Part shown: in pieces, positions 16,840 to 24,985 of the stretch | Position numbering within the stretch: position 1 is the stretch's first letter | Layout: the number at the start of each line of letters is the position of its first letter | Origin: Thermoplasmata archaeon | Lineage (GTDB): Archaea > Thermoplasmatota > Thermoplasmata > Lutacidiplasmatales > UBA184 | Direction of reading: 5' to 3' | DNA: 64,000 nt | NCBI GenBank assembly: GCA_035532555.1 | Contig: DATKQS010000009.1 | Location: 144,312-208,311 of the forward strand | Notes under the pieces: model-generated | The model's database searches: none | What the model was told of the DNA's origin: nothing | Seen by the model: the letters and a program-made list of their open reading frames with translations, nothing else | Translations under genes and position numbers: made by a program

Positions 16840-16846
16840 TATAAAG
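16840..16846 (-). promoter_or_regulatory. TATA box of the L40e gene
   Basis: tataaag on the plus strand reads ctttata on the minus strand, 27-33 nt before the start codon. Confidence 0.6.
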
Positions 16847-16962
16847 CGTGTCCCAACCGCAGGGCCTCGGGAACCGCCTCTTCCCGGTTCGCCTCGGCGT
16901 CGTCGACCACAAGCACCTCGGGTCCCGGGAACCGCTATCGCGGGACCGAGCCTCTCGGGAGC

Positions 16963-17583
16963 ATGGTCGCTCTGAGCACGGGGCGGTGGGCCGTGCGTGA
17001 GGCGCGCGCGGCGATCGCGGGCTCCCTCGGTCTCCCCGCCCGTCCCATGGGCACACCCCCTCCCGATGCCGAGGAGTCCCGAGGCGTGTTCGTGACCCTG
17101 GTCGACCACCCCTCGGGGAGGTTGAGAGGATGCATAGGATACCCCCTGCCCGTCCTGCCGCTCGAACAGGCGATCCGCGGCGCCGCCGTGGCCAGCGCGC
17201 ACGAGGATCCCCGATTCCCATCCCTCCTCCCGGAGGAGTTCGACCGGATCGTGGTCGAGGTGTCGATCCTCACGCCGCCCCAGCCGATCGCCGCTTCCGA
17301 CCCCGAGGGCCGGCTCGCTTCGGTCGAGGTCGGGCGGGATGGGCTGATCGTACGCGCTCGGGGCGCGAGCGGGCTGTTGCTCCCGCAGGTCGCTGTCGAT
17401 CAGGGCTGGGACGCTTCCGAGTTCCTGGATGCGACGTGCGAGAAAGCCGGGCTGCCCTTCGCCGCGTGGCGACAGGCCTCGACCGTCGTCGAGCGGTTCC
17501 GGGCCGAGGTCTTTGCGGAGGTCGAGCCGAACGGGCCGGTGGCCCCGCGGAGGGGCGCTCCTTCCGGGAGATCCGCGCCGTAA
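16963..17583 (+). CDS. AMMECR1-domain protein
   Basis: A 206-residue protein made almost entirely of an AMMECR1 domain. It has GVFVTL around residue 44 and the invariant [10 protein letters not shown] near 53-62, followed by the [11 protein letters not shown] and FPSLLPEEF segments. The biochemical role is unknown; it is conserved across archaea and eukaryotes. An upstream in-frame GTG at 16816 would add 49 Ser/Arg-rich residues unlike the family, so the ATG at 16963 is preferred. The last 313 bp lie opposite an open extension of the ileS frame. Confidence 0.85.
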   Translation: MVALSTGRWAVREARAAIAGSLGLPARPMGTPPPDAEESRGVFVTLVDHPSGRLRGCIGYPLPVLPLEQAIRGAAVASAHEDPRFPSLLPEEFDRIVVEVSILTPPQPIAASDPEGRLASVEVGRDGLIVRARGASGLLLPQVAVDQGWDASEFLDATCEKAGLPFAAWRQASTVVERFRAEVFAEVEPNGPVAPRRGAPSGRSAP

Positions 17584-20521
17584 AGCGGGATCCTTCGACC
17601 TCCCAGCTCCGTACCTCGGGTCCGTCCGGGAGCAACGCATCGACGAGATCGAGAGGTTCGGCGAGGAGTTCCCGCGCCACGGTCTCTCGATGCCGCGCGA
17701 GGGCGCGGTGGATATAGTCGGTCGCCCCGATGCGGATCGCCACCAGTTCGGTGAACTTCAGCTGCATCTCCTTGCGCGTCTGCTGGAGCCGGCGGAGCAC
17801 CTCCCGGACCAGCCCCTCCTCGAGCAGCTCCGGGGTTGGCCGTCGGGAGAGCGCCGCTTGGGTGGCCCCCTCCTCTCGCCGAAGCACCCAATCCGCTTCT
17901 GGGTAGTCCTTCGGATCCGCCTGGGGCGCGAACGTCACGCGGCGAACGTTGAGCTCGGCGGCGAGGATCTCGTCCCGCTCGCGCCTCCACGGCTCGGTGT
18001 CCGCGGGACCGCGTGAGAAGAAGACGAGTTCGGCGAGCGGTATCCGCGACTTGACCTGGGCCCGCTGGCGGAGCTCGCGTCCGATCTCGACCAGCTCGCG
18101 GATCCTCTGCATGCCTCGCTCGAGATGTTCGTCGCGTTTGCCGGCCCCTTCGGGCCACGCCCCGAGGTGGACCGAGGACGAGGATTCCGTGAACGGCGCG
18201 TCCGAAAGCTCCTGGTGGATCCATTCGGCAGTGAACGGAGCGAACGGGGCCAACAGGCGAGCGGTCACGGAGAGCGTGTAGGAGAGGGTCGCGTGCGCCT
18301 CCCGACGCGCCGGATCGTTCGCCTCGGCCCAGAATCGGGGCCGAGAGCGTCGGAGGTACCAGGTCGACAGATCATCCACGAACGAGCGGATCGCCTGGGC
18401 GGCGGGCCGGGGATCGAACGACTCGAGCGCGTCGGTCGTAATCTTGCGCGTTGCTTCCAGGCGGGAGAGCAGCCACCGATCGAGCGCGTTCTCCGGTCGG
18501 GGCCGCTCCCATACGGTCGCAAGACCGTCCGCCTCGGAGTTCTGCCGATAGAACGCGACGACGTTCGTCAGCGTCCCGAGCGTCCGGGCCCCGGCCTGTC
18601 GGATGGTGTCTTCCGCGATGCGCATCCCCTCGGTGAAGTCGACAACGAGAACCGACCACCGGACCATGTCCCCGCCGAACCGCTCGAGAAGCGCGAGCGG
18701 CTCGAGCACGTTGCCCTTGGACTTCGACATCTTCTTGCCGGTGGTGTCGAGGCCGTGACCGGTCACGAGGGCCGCACGGTAGGCGGGGCGATCGAACAGC
18801 CCGACCGACAGCACCAGGAGCGTGTAGAACCAGCCGCGGGTCTGGTCGATCGCCTCGGAGACGTAGTCGAGGGGCGCCGCGGGCTCGAACGGCCCCGGCT
18901 CGAAGGGATAGTGGAACTGAGCGAACGGTGCCGCTCCGCTATCGTACCACACGTCGATCGTGTACGGTTCCCGCACGCTCTTCTCGCCGCATGCGGGGCA
19001 GGCGAAGGCGATCCGGTCGACCGTTACTCGGTGGGGGTCGAACTCCGGTGGGAGCCCTTCTCCCGAGCGTTCCTCGAGCTCGGCAAAGCTTCCGATGCAG
19101 GTGGGGTGGCCATTCGAGCACATCCAGATCGGCAGCGGGGTCCCCCAGTACCGGCTGCGGGAAAGTGCCCAGTCCTTCGCCTCGGTCAGGAAGTTGCCGA
19201 AGCGACCCGCGCGCAGGTGCGCGGGGATCCAGGCGACTCCGGAATTGTGCCGGACGAGCGCCTCCGAGAAGCGCGACGTGCGGACGAACCAGGAATCGAT
19301 CGCGCGGTACAGGAGTGGAGTTTCGCATCTCCAACAGAACGGGTAGGTGTGGCGCACCGACTCGTTTCTCTCGAGGAGTCCACGATCTGCGAGGTCTTGG
19401 ATCAGGATCGGATCGGCGGTCTTGAACCACTTTCCCTGGACGAGGGGGACGAGGGAAGTGAAGACGCCGCGCCCATCCAGTGGATCGAACCCACCGACGC
19501 CCTCCCGGGCGCCGATCCGCTGATCCTCCGGCCCGAAGTTCGGGGAGCAGTGAACGAGCCCCGTTCCTTCATCGGTCGCGACCATGTCGTCCAGGACCAC
19601 GCGAAACCGCCCCGGTCCCGGTGGCACGAACGGGAACGGTGGGCGATACTCCCGGCCGGCCAGTTCGCGGCCGGTCAGTCGCGTCACGATATCGGCTCCC
19701 GCAGGAAAGTACCGGGGAAGCGCGGCTTCGGCGAGGATCCCTTCGGTACCATCGCTAAGGCGAACGACGACGTAGGTAAGGTCCGCACGCGCGGTGACGA
19801 GAAGGTTCGAGACCAGCGTCCACGGGGTTGTCGTCCAGACGAGGAGGGAGCGCGGAGGACCGATCTCTCCGAGCAGCGGGAAGCGGACGGTAATGGACGG
19901 ATCGGTCGCCTCCTTGTAGCCCTGGGCGACCTCGTGCGAGGAGAGCGTCGTCTCGCATCGCGGGCAGTACGGGAGCACGTAGTGACCCTTCTCGAGGAGA
20001 CCGCGATCGAAGAGAACCTTGAGCGACCACCAGACGCTCTCGATGTACGAGGGTTGCATCGTGGTGTAAGGATGGGTATAATCGAGCCAGTAGCCGAGGC
20101 GCTCGCTCATCTCCTCCCAGATCGCCGCGACCGAGAGCGTGGTCGCGCGGCACTCGTCGCAGAACCGGGCCACTCCGAAGGCCTCGATCTCCTTCCGGGA
20201 CTTCAGGCCGTGACGCTTCTCGACCTCGATCTCGACCGGAAGACCGTGGCAGTCCCAGCCGGCCATCTCGCTGATGATCCGGTAGCCGCGCATGCGGCGA
20301 TACCGGAGCTGAAGGTCCTTGGTGGCCCGGGGGAGGATGTGCCCGATGTGGGGTCGCCCGTTCGCAGAGGGAGGGCCCTCGGTGAATCGGAACGTCGGGG
20401 CTCCCGGGCGGTCGGCGAGCGCGCGTTCGATCACGCCCGCCCGCTTCCAGTACTCCGATACCCGGGTCTGGATCGCCGTGGGAGAGGGGCTCCCGCTCCC
20501 TCCCTCGTCTTCCGCGGGCAT
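17270..20521 (-). CDS. ileS: Isoleucyl-tRNA synthetase (C-terminal boundary uncertain)
   Basis: Class I synthetase that charges tRNA-Ile and edits misactivated valine. The catalytic HIGH motif is HIGH at 58-61 (GRPHIGH), the KMSKS motif appears as KKMSKSKGN, and zinc-type Cys pairs and an editing domain (LLVWTTTPWT) are present. Conserved sequence ends near residue 975-985 ([12 protein letters not shown]). After that the frame runs on for about 100 Arg/Pro-rich residues antisense to the AMMECR1 gene before reaching a stop. The true end is probably near 17570-17590, so a stop may be missing or shifted. The ATG at 20521 sits 26-32 nt from a TATA box. Confidence 0.9.
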   Translation of the reverse strand: MPAEDEGGSGSPSPTAIQTRVSEYWKRAGVIERALADRPGAPTFRFTEGPPSANGRPHIGHILPRATKDLQLRYRRMRGYRIISEMAGWDCHGLPVEIEVEKRHGLKSRKEIEAFGVARFCDECRATTLSVAAIWEEMSERLGYWLDYTHPYTTMQPSYIESVWWSLKVLFDRGLLEKGHYVLPYCPRCETTLSSHEVAQGYKEATDPSITVRFPLLGEIGPPRSLLVWTTTPWTLVSNLLVTARADLTYVVVRLSDGTEGILAEAALPRYFPAGADIVTRLTGRELAGREYRPPFPFVPPGPGRFRVVLDDMVATDEGTGLVHCSPNFGPEDQRIGAREGVGGFDPLDGRGVFTSLVPLVQGKWFKTADPILIQDLADRGLLERNESVRHTYPFCWRCETPLLYRAIDSWFVRTSRFSEALVRHNSGVAWIPAHLRAGRFGNFLTEAKDWALSRSRYWGTPLPIWMCSNGHPTCIGSFAELEERSGEGLPPEFDPHRVTVDRIAFACPACGEKSVREPYTIDVWYDSGAAPFAQFHYPFEPGPFEPAAPLDYVSEAIDQTRGWFYTLLVLSVGLFDRPAYRAALVTGHGLDTTGKKMSKSKGNVLEPLALLERFGGDMVRWSVLVVDFTEGMRIAEDTIRQAGARTLGTLTNVVAFYRQNSEADGLATVWERPRPENALDRWLLSRLEATRKITTDALESFDPRPAAQAIRSFVDDLSTWYLRRSRPRFWAEANDPARREAHATLSYTLSVTARLLAPFAPFTAEWIHQELSDAPFTESSSSVHLGAWPEGAGKRDEHLERGMQRIRELVEIGRELRQRAQVKSRIPLAELVFFSRGPADTEPWRRERDEILAAELNVRRVTFAPQADPKDYPEADWVLRREEGATQAALSRRPTPELLEEGLVREVLRRLQQTRKEMQLKFTELVAIRIGATDYIHRALARHRETVARELLAEPLDLVDALLPDGPEVRSWEVEGSRFTARISRKERPSAGPPARSARPPQRPRPGTARRRSRPVATRRRAARLSRTSHPGTRKRPSPDRQRPAGATARSRPERVRSAHPARPRPKRAGPRGRKRRSAGAA

Positions 20522-20546
20522 GCGTCGTGCGACGGGACAGGGGGAG

Positions 20547-20553
20547 ATAAAAG
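20547..20553 (-). promoter_or_regulatory. TATA box of ileS
   Basis: ataaaag on the plus strand (cttttat on the minus strand) is 26-32 nt before the ileS ATG. It lies just downstream of the bactofilin-like gene stop, so ileS has its own leaderless promoter. Confidence 0.6.
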
Positions 20554-20568
20554 CGGCCCGCCGGCGGC

Positions 20569-21396
20569 TCAGCGCGACATTCCCGGTGGGTGCGGGGACC
20601 GGGATTCCGGCCCGAGATGGCTCGATGGGTGACAGGAGTCGATCGTTCCGTCGTACCGTACGACGTGGCAGTTGCGCCCGACTACGATCCGGTCGGCCCG
20701 GAGGTACTGGACCGTGACGCCTTCGATGTGGACCGTCTCCGCCTCGATCCGGTCGATGTCCAGGGTCGGGCTCTCGAGGATCGAGCGCAGGATCGGCGGC
20801 CGGACGGGCAGCGTGAATCGCACGTCGCCGCCCTCGACCGTGCCGATGTGGCTCACTCCCCGGATGGTCGCCTGCACCCGGGGGGCTCGGAGGGTACCTC
20901 GGATCTCGAACCGCCCGTCCGCTTGGAAGAATCCAGCGCTGGCGGAGCCCACGACCGCGAGTTGGCCCCGGATCTGGAGGAGGCGGGTGACTCGGAGCGC
21001 GCCTCCGATGTGTACGGTGCCATCGAACCCCGCGTCCGTGGCGTCGACATCGGTGAACGTACGGCACTGCCCGCGGACCTCGAGCGTTCCGCGCGTCGTC
21101 ACGATTCCGACCACTTCGAGCTCTCCGCGAGCCAGCACCCGGTCGGCGCTGAGGGCTCCGACGATGGTCACGAACCCGCGGAGGTCCGCTTGGCCGACGT
21201 CCACGTTGCCGAGGACCTTGGCCGTTCCGTCGATCGCCCAGGTCTCGGCGTGGATCGACTCCCGTCGAACGGTCCCTCGGTCGATGACCTGGCCGGTGCG
21301 CGGTGGGAGAGGTGCGGCTGCTGGCTTCGGAGGCGCAGGCGGCGCTCCGGGGACCGCAGACGGCGAGGCCGGTACCGGAGAGGGCGATACGGACAT
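20569..21396 (-). CDS. Bactofilin-like polymer-forming beta-helix protein
   Basis: A 275-residue protein. A Pro/Ala-rich N-terminus (about residues 1-30) precedes a long run of short beta-strand repeats with alternating small and hydrophobic residues. Patterns such as VDVGQADLRGFVTIVG, GELEVVG and GTLEVRG recur about every 20 residues to about 235. This is typical of right-handed beta-helix bactofilins, which polymerise into filaments without nucleotide; the role in an archaeon is unknown. The ATG is chosen because GGAGG lies 6-10 nt upstream. It follows the CoA-binding gene by 14 nt and is probably co-transcribed with it. Assignment rests on repeat character, so another beta-helix protein is possible. 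Confidence 0.7.
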   Translation of the reverse strand: MSVSPSPVPASPSAVPGAPPAPPKPAAAPLPPRTGQVIDRGTVRRESIHAETWAIDGTAKVLGNVDVGQADLRGFVTIVGALSADRVLARGELEVVGIVTTRGTLEVRGQCRTFTDVDATDAGFDGTVHIGGALRVTRLLQIRGQLAVVGSASAGFFQADGRFEIRGTLRAPRVQATIRGVSHIGTVEGGDVRFTLPVRPPILRSILESPTLDIDRIEAETVHIEGVTVQYLRADRIVVGRNCHVVRYDGTIDSCHPSSHLGPESRSPHPPGMSR

Positions 21397-21410
21397 GGAA
21401 CTCCTCCGGA

Positions 21411-21848
21411 CTAGCGTCCGCGTCCTTTGGCCGGAATGCGCAGGCGGCGGTGCTGGGCCATGATGCACAGGTTCTCGTACACGGTCGCGCCGCTCGTCCG
21501 GGCCTTTGCGGCCGCCTCGTGATGCTCGACGCCGCTCTGCATCCAGATCGTCGGGGCCTTTCGGGCGATGGCCTCGTCGACGATCGGGGGCACATCCTCG
21601 CTCTTTCGGAAGATGTCGACGATGTCGAGATGGATGTCCATCGGTACCGCGGTCAGGGAGGCGTAGGACTTCTCTCCCAGCACCTCGGGAACGGTCGGGT
21701 TCACGGGGATCACCCAGTACCCTTGGGACTGGAGGTATCGGGCGACCTCATTGGAGTCTCGCTCGGGTTTGTCGGAGAGTCCGACGATCGCGATCCGGTG
21801 TGCTTTCGTTAGGATCTCGCGCATGTGCGCATCGTCGGATGCCGCCAT
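21411..21848 (-). CDS. CoA-binding domain protein (YccU-like)
   Basis: A 145-residue Rossmann-fold protein of the small CoA-binding family. The N-terminal IAIVGLSDKPERDSNEVARYL segment binds the cofactor, and WVIPVNPTVPEVLG, YASL and IWMQSGVEHHEAA follow in the expected order. The cellular role is not known. The reading frame opens at 21848 and overlaps the preceding CPBP protease frame by 40 bp; an internal ATG at 21824 (MREILTKAHR) would cut the overlap to 16 bp and fits the family start better. It lies between the protease and the bactofilin-like gene in one likely operon. Confidence 0.88.
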   Translation of the reverse strand: MAASDDAHMREILTKAHRIAIVGLSDKPERDSNEVARYLQSQGYWVIPVNPTVPEVLGEKSYASLTAVPMDIHLDIVDIFRKSEDVPPIVDEAIARKAPTIWMQSGVEHHEAAAKARTSGATVYENLCIMAQHRRLRIPAKGRGR

Positions 21849-22870
21849 TCCTCCGGCGGGAGGCGGGAGCGGTTCAAGATGCTAACGGAGGGGGTCCGAA
21901 GGACCCGACACGGCCCTTCCCGCCGGTCGAGCGGCCCCGACAAGCGCCCCGAGCTCCAGGACGGCGGCTCCCCTCCCACTCCGTACGGCAGTTCTGAGTG
22001 CGAGGTCGAGTCGGAGGGCCACCAGCCGGCCGGCGGATCGAAGACCCGGTAGGTCATGCTCAGATACGTCGCGAGAGCGATCGCGAGCCCGATCAGTACC
22101 AGTCCGTAATGGAGCACCAAGCCATCGGTTGTCGACACGAGCGTAAGGTACGCTGCGGCGTCGGTCGCCCCGTGTAGGAGGGCGATCACGACGATGTTTC
22201 CACCGGAATGGCGCATCGCCGCGGCGAACGCGAAGCCCGTCAGGAAGAGCGTTGGGAAGATCAGCGGGGCTGCGGCTCCGTAGGTGGTCCCGTAGTAGAG
22301 GTGGACGGCGGCGAATAGTAGGCTCGTCCAGATCGCGGGCCCGATCCATCCACGCGTCCGGCCGAGCCAGAAGCCAAATATCCACCCACGAAAGATCGTC
22401 TCCTCGAACGCCCCGATGACGAAGGAGAACCCGACGAAGAACCAGGGGTTGCCCTGGGCGAGCTCGAGCGCGGGGTTCGGACGGTCGAGCAACGCGAGCG
22501 CGGATGGGTCCAGTATCGTGTAGGCGATCGTGAGGATCGCGGTCACCACCAGCGCCACGGCGGCCATCGACCCGTACCAGCGGAATCCCTCCCAGACCGC
22601 CGAATGGATCCGGTCGGTCGCATGGCGCAGGGGTCCCGTGCCCACCAGGACCAGGAAGGCGACGATCGGAATCCCATAGACTACGGAGAGGTCGCCCGGC
22701 AGGTTGTCGTAGATCGCTTGCAAGGCAGGAACTAGCTGCGGGACGAAATACTGGCTCGCGATGGCAACGACGGTGATCGCGACCGCCACGGCGTAGCGAG
22801 CGACCTCCCGTGACACGCCGCCCGGGGGGGAGACCGATAGCGCGGACGTCGCGAGTTCCGCCCGATCCAC
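21809..22870 (-). CDS. CPBP-family intramembrane glutamic protease
   Basis: A 353-residue membrane protease of the CAAX/Abi (CPBP) family. About eight hydrophobic helices carry the catalytic signature E156-E157xxxR161 (EETIFR), H190 (FAAVH) and the H233xxxD237 motif. Relatives cleave membrane peptides or prenylated proteins, and some act in immunity to bacteriocins; the substrate here is unknown. The about 50-residue tail is Pro/Arg-rich and overlaps the CoA-binding gene, so the last residues may not be conserved. The start is a GTG with acatatcc centred 27 nt upstream (22893-22900). Confidence 0.85.
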   Translation of the reverse strand: MDRAELATSALSVSPPGGVSREVARYAVAVAITVVAIASQYFVPQLVPALQAIYDNLPGDLSVVYGIPIVAFLVLVGTGPLRHATDRIHSAVWEGFRWYGSMAAVALVVTAILTIAYTILDPSALALLDRPNPALELAQGNPWFFVGFSFVIGAFEETIFRGWIFGFWLGRTRGWIGPAIWTSLLFAAVHLYYGTTYGAAAPLIFPTLFLTGFAFAAAMRHSGGNIVVIALLHGATDAAAYLTLVSTTDGLVLHYGLVLIGLAIALATYLSMTYRVFDPPAGWWPSDSTSHSELPYGVGGEPPSWSSGRLSGPLDRREGPCRVLRTPSVSILNRSRLPPEEWRHPTMRTCARS

Positions 22871-22964
22871 GTACGCGCCATCGGGGCACGCTACATATCC
22901 GTTCGGCGGACCCGCGGTTCCGGGTTAAGTCCCGCGGTGGTTGCTAGAGGAGGGTCGCACGACC

Positions 22965-24764
22965 ATGGACCTCACCGTACTCGTCAAGGCGACGCCCGAT
23001 CGCGACGCGTTGCGGTTCGATCCGCAGGAGCGAACGGTCGTCCGGGTAGGTGCAACGGCATTCTTCAACCCGTTCGATCAGCGCGCGTTGCGCGTGGCGC
23101 TCGATCTTCGGCGACCCGGCGAGAGAGTCCATCTCGTCTCAATGGGACCGCCCGAGATCGCACCCCTTCTTGTGGAGGCGTACGCGATCGGGGTCGATCG
23201 GGTCATCCTGATCTCCGACGACGCGCTGATCGGCTCGGACGCGCTCGTGACCGCGCGGGTGCTCGCACGTGCGGTGCAGCGGCTCGGCCGCTCGCTCGTA
23301 TTGATGGGGGATCGCTCGACGGACGGGGAGAGCGGGATCCTCCCTGGAGCCCTCGCGCCGCTGCTGTGGGCGGCGCCGATCGTGCGGGCCCGATCGATCG
23401 CCCGTTCCGAGTCCGGCTTCGAGTTCGATGTCACGGCCGATACCGAGGACGGCTGGGCTCGCTACCGGGTGACCGCGCCCTGCCTCATCGCGGTCGGAGA
23501 GAAGATCGCAAAGCCGAGAAAGGGGACGCCCGCGGAGCTCGCCGCAGCGGCGACCCGCCCGATCGAGCGGTGGACGATCTCCGATCTTGGGTTTCGACCG
23601 CGGGAGGTCGGTCGGGCGGGTTCGCAAACGACGCTCGTCGAGGTCGCATTGGACGCTCCCCTACGGATCCCACGGACCTATTCGGGTCCAACGCTCGCGG
23701 AGGGGATCCGAGAGGGTCGGAAGTGGATCGACGCGCTCGCTGGCCCTACGACGCCCGAAGGCGAGCCGTTCCCAACCCTCGCGACCGATGGATCGTACGA
23801 TCGCGAAGTACTCGTCCTCGCGAGCGGGCCCGATGGGAGCTCGGATCCGCTCGCCCTCCAGGTCCTTTCGGAGATACGGCGGCGCATCCCGGATCACTGG
23901 CCATCCGCCGTCTGGGTCGGCCCTCATCCGAGTTCGGAGGATGCCGAACGGCTGCTGCGCGCGGGCGCGGTCCGAGGGTACGGATTGCACGGGCCGAGCG
24001 ACCGCATCCTTTCGGTGGTCGCCACGCTCGGGCTGGAGCGGGCGATGGATCGTCGTCCGCACGCGGCCGCCGTGCTCATTCCAAGCACGCTCACCGGGCG
24101 CGAGATCGCCGGGCGCCTCGCCGGGCGACGCGCTCTGGGGATCGTGACCGACGTGGAGGACTGTCACTCGGGCCCCGCCGGTCAGCTCGTGTGGACCAAA
24201 CCATCGTTCGGTGGCGCGCACCGCGCGAGCGTCGTGACCCGGAGCCGACCCAGCATCGTTACCTTCCGCCCCCGGAGGAGCGCGCATATCGGCCCCCTCG
24301 CCGGCGTCTCCCTCGACTGGATCGACATCCCGTTCGAGCCGCCCGCCACTCCCATCCAGAAGCTCGACGACGGGATCGAGCGACTTCCCGAGTTCGGTCG
24401 ACCGGACCTCGCCCGAGTGGTGGTCGGCCTGGGAATGGGGATCGAAGGGCTGAAACAGGTCCGTGCTCTATTGCCGACGCTCGCCGCCCGCGGGATGGCC
24501 CTCGTGGCCTCGCGTCGCGTGGTGGATGCCGGATGGGTTCCCCCGCACCTTCAGGTCGGCCTCACGGGTCGGTCGGTCGCTCCACCGCTCGGGATCCTGA
24601 TCGGGACCTCGGGCAGCGCGAACTTCATGGTCGGCTGGCGTCGCGCGCATCGCCTGATCGCGATCAATCGTGACCCGGGCGCGGCCGTCTTCCGCAGTGT
24701 CGACCTCGGGCTCGCCGGACCGTGGGAGGAGATCCTCCCGGCCCTCCTCGGCCCGGGCCCCTAG
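22965..24764 (+). CDS. Electron transfer flavoprotein, fused beta and alpha subunits
   Basis: A 599-residue fusion of EtfB (about residues 1-250) and EtfA (about 285-599). The beta part begins MDLTVLVKATPD and has the AMP/FAD-type nucleotide-binding stretch around SALVTARVLARAV and GDRSTDGESGILPGALA. The alpha part ends with the FAD-binding motif series ASRRVVDAGW, GLTGRSVAP, GTSGSANF and AINRDPGAAVF. EtfAB moves electrons from acyl-CoA dehydrogenases and similar enzymes to the quinone pool; no partner dehydrogenase is encoded here. The ATG at 22965 is preceded by GAGGAGGG (SD-like) and gives the standard EtfB start. Its stop overlaps the convergent pcc1 stop. Confidence 0.9.
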   Translation: MDLTVLVKATPDRDALRFDPQERTVVRVGATAFFNPFDQRALRVALDLRRPGERVHLVSMGPPEIAPLLVEAYAIGVDRVILISDDALIGSDALVTARVLARAVQRLGRSLVLMGDRSTDGESGILPGALAPLLWAAPIVRARSIARSESGFEFDVTADTEDGWARYRVTAPCLIAVGEKIAKPRKGTPAELAAAATRPIERWTISDLGFRPREVGRAGSQTTLVEVALDAPLRIPRTYSGPTLAEGIREGRKWIDALAGPTTPEGEPFPTLATDGSYDREVLVLASGPDGSSDPLALQVLSEIRRRIPDHWPSAVWVGPHPSSEDAERLLRAGAVRGYGLHGPSDRILSVVATLGLERAMDRRPHAAAVLIPSTLTGREIAGRLAGRRALGIVTDVEDCHSGPAGQLVWTKPSFGGAHRASVVTRSRPSIVTFRPRRSAHIGPLAGVSLDWIDIPFEPPATPIQKLDDGIERLPEFGRPDLARVVVGLGMGIEGLKQVRALLPTLAARGMALVASRRVVDAGWVPPHLQVGLTGRSVAPPLGILIGTSGSANFMVGWRRAHRLIAINRDPGAAVFRSVDLGLAGPWEEILPALLGPGP

Positions 24765-24985
24765 CGCTTCGTCATCGCGACGGTCTCTTCGGCGGCGTGC
24801 AGGCAGGCCAGGAGGTCATCGACGCTCGCTCGCGCGCTCGCGGCGGAGCTCGATCGCACCCGCACGATCAGCTCCGCCCCCTGCGCGAGAACCTCGACGT
24901 ACTCCGGATTGTCTACGGCGACGGCCTGGGCGATGCGCGTCGCGATGTTGGCCGACGGCCAGGTGCGCCGGATCTCCACGGTCAC
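24761..24985 (-). CDS. pcc1: KEOPS complex subunit Pcc1
   Basis: A 74-residue protein matching Pcc1, the dimerising subunit of the KEOPS complex that makes N6-threonylcarbamoyladenosine at tRNA position 37. The fold signature is a strand VEIRRTW, a helix of small residues (ATRIAQAV), the VLAQGAELIVRV hairpin, and the final helix SARASVDDLLACLHAAEETV, which aligns well with archaeal Pcc1. It begins with GTG overlapping the DUF1028 stop by 4 nt (GTGA), so it is translationally coupled to that gene. A longer frame exists upstream but is antisense-like noise over DUF1028. Other KEOPS genes are not in the window. Confidence 0.8.
   Translation of the reverse strand: MTVEIRRTWPSANIATRIAQAVAVDNPEYVEVLAQGAELIVRVRSSSAASARASVDDLLACLHAAEETVAMTKR

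Noticed and set aside
18125..20632. 835-codon open frame on the plus strand
   Set aside because: It is antisense to ileS, has Arg/Gly/Asp-rich low-information composition and no family motifs; a GC-driven shadow frame.
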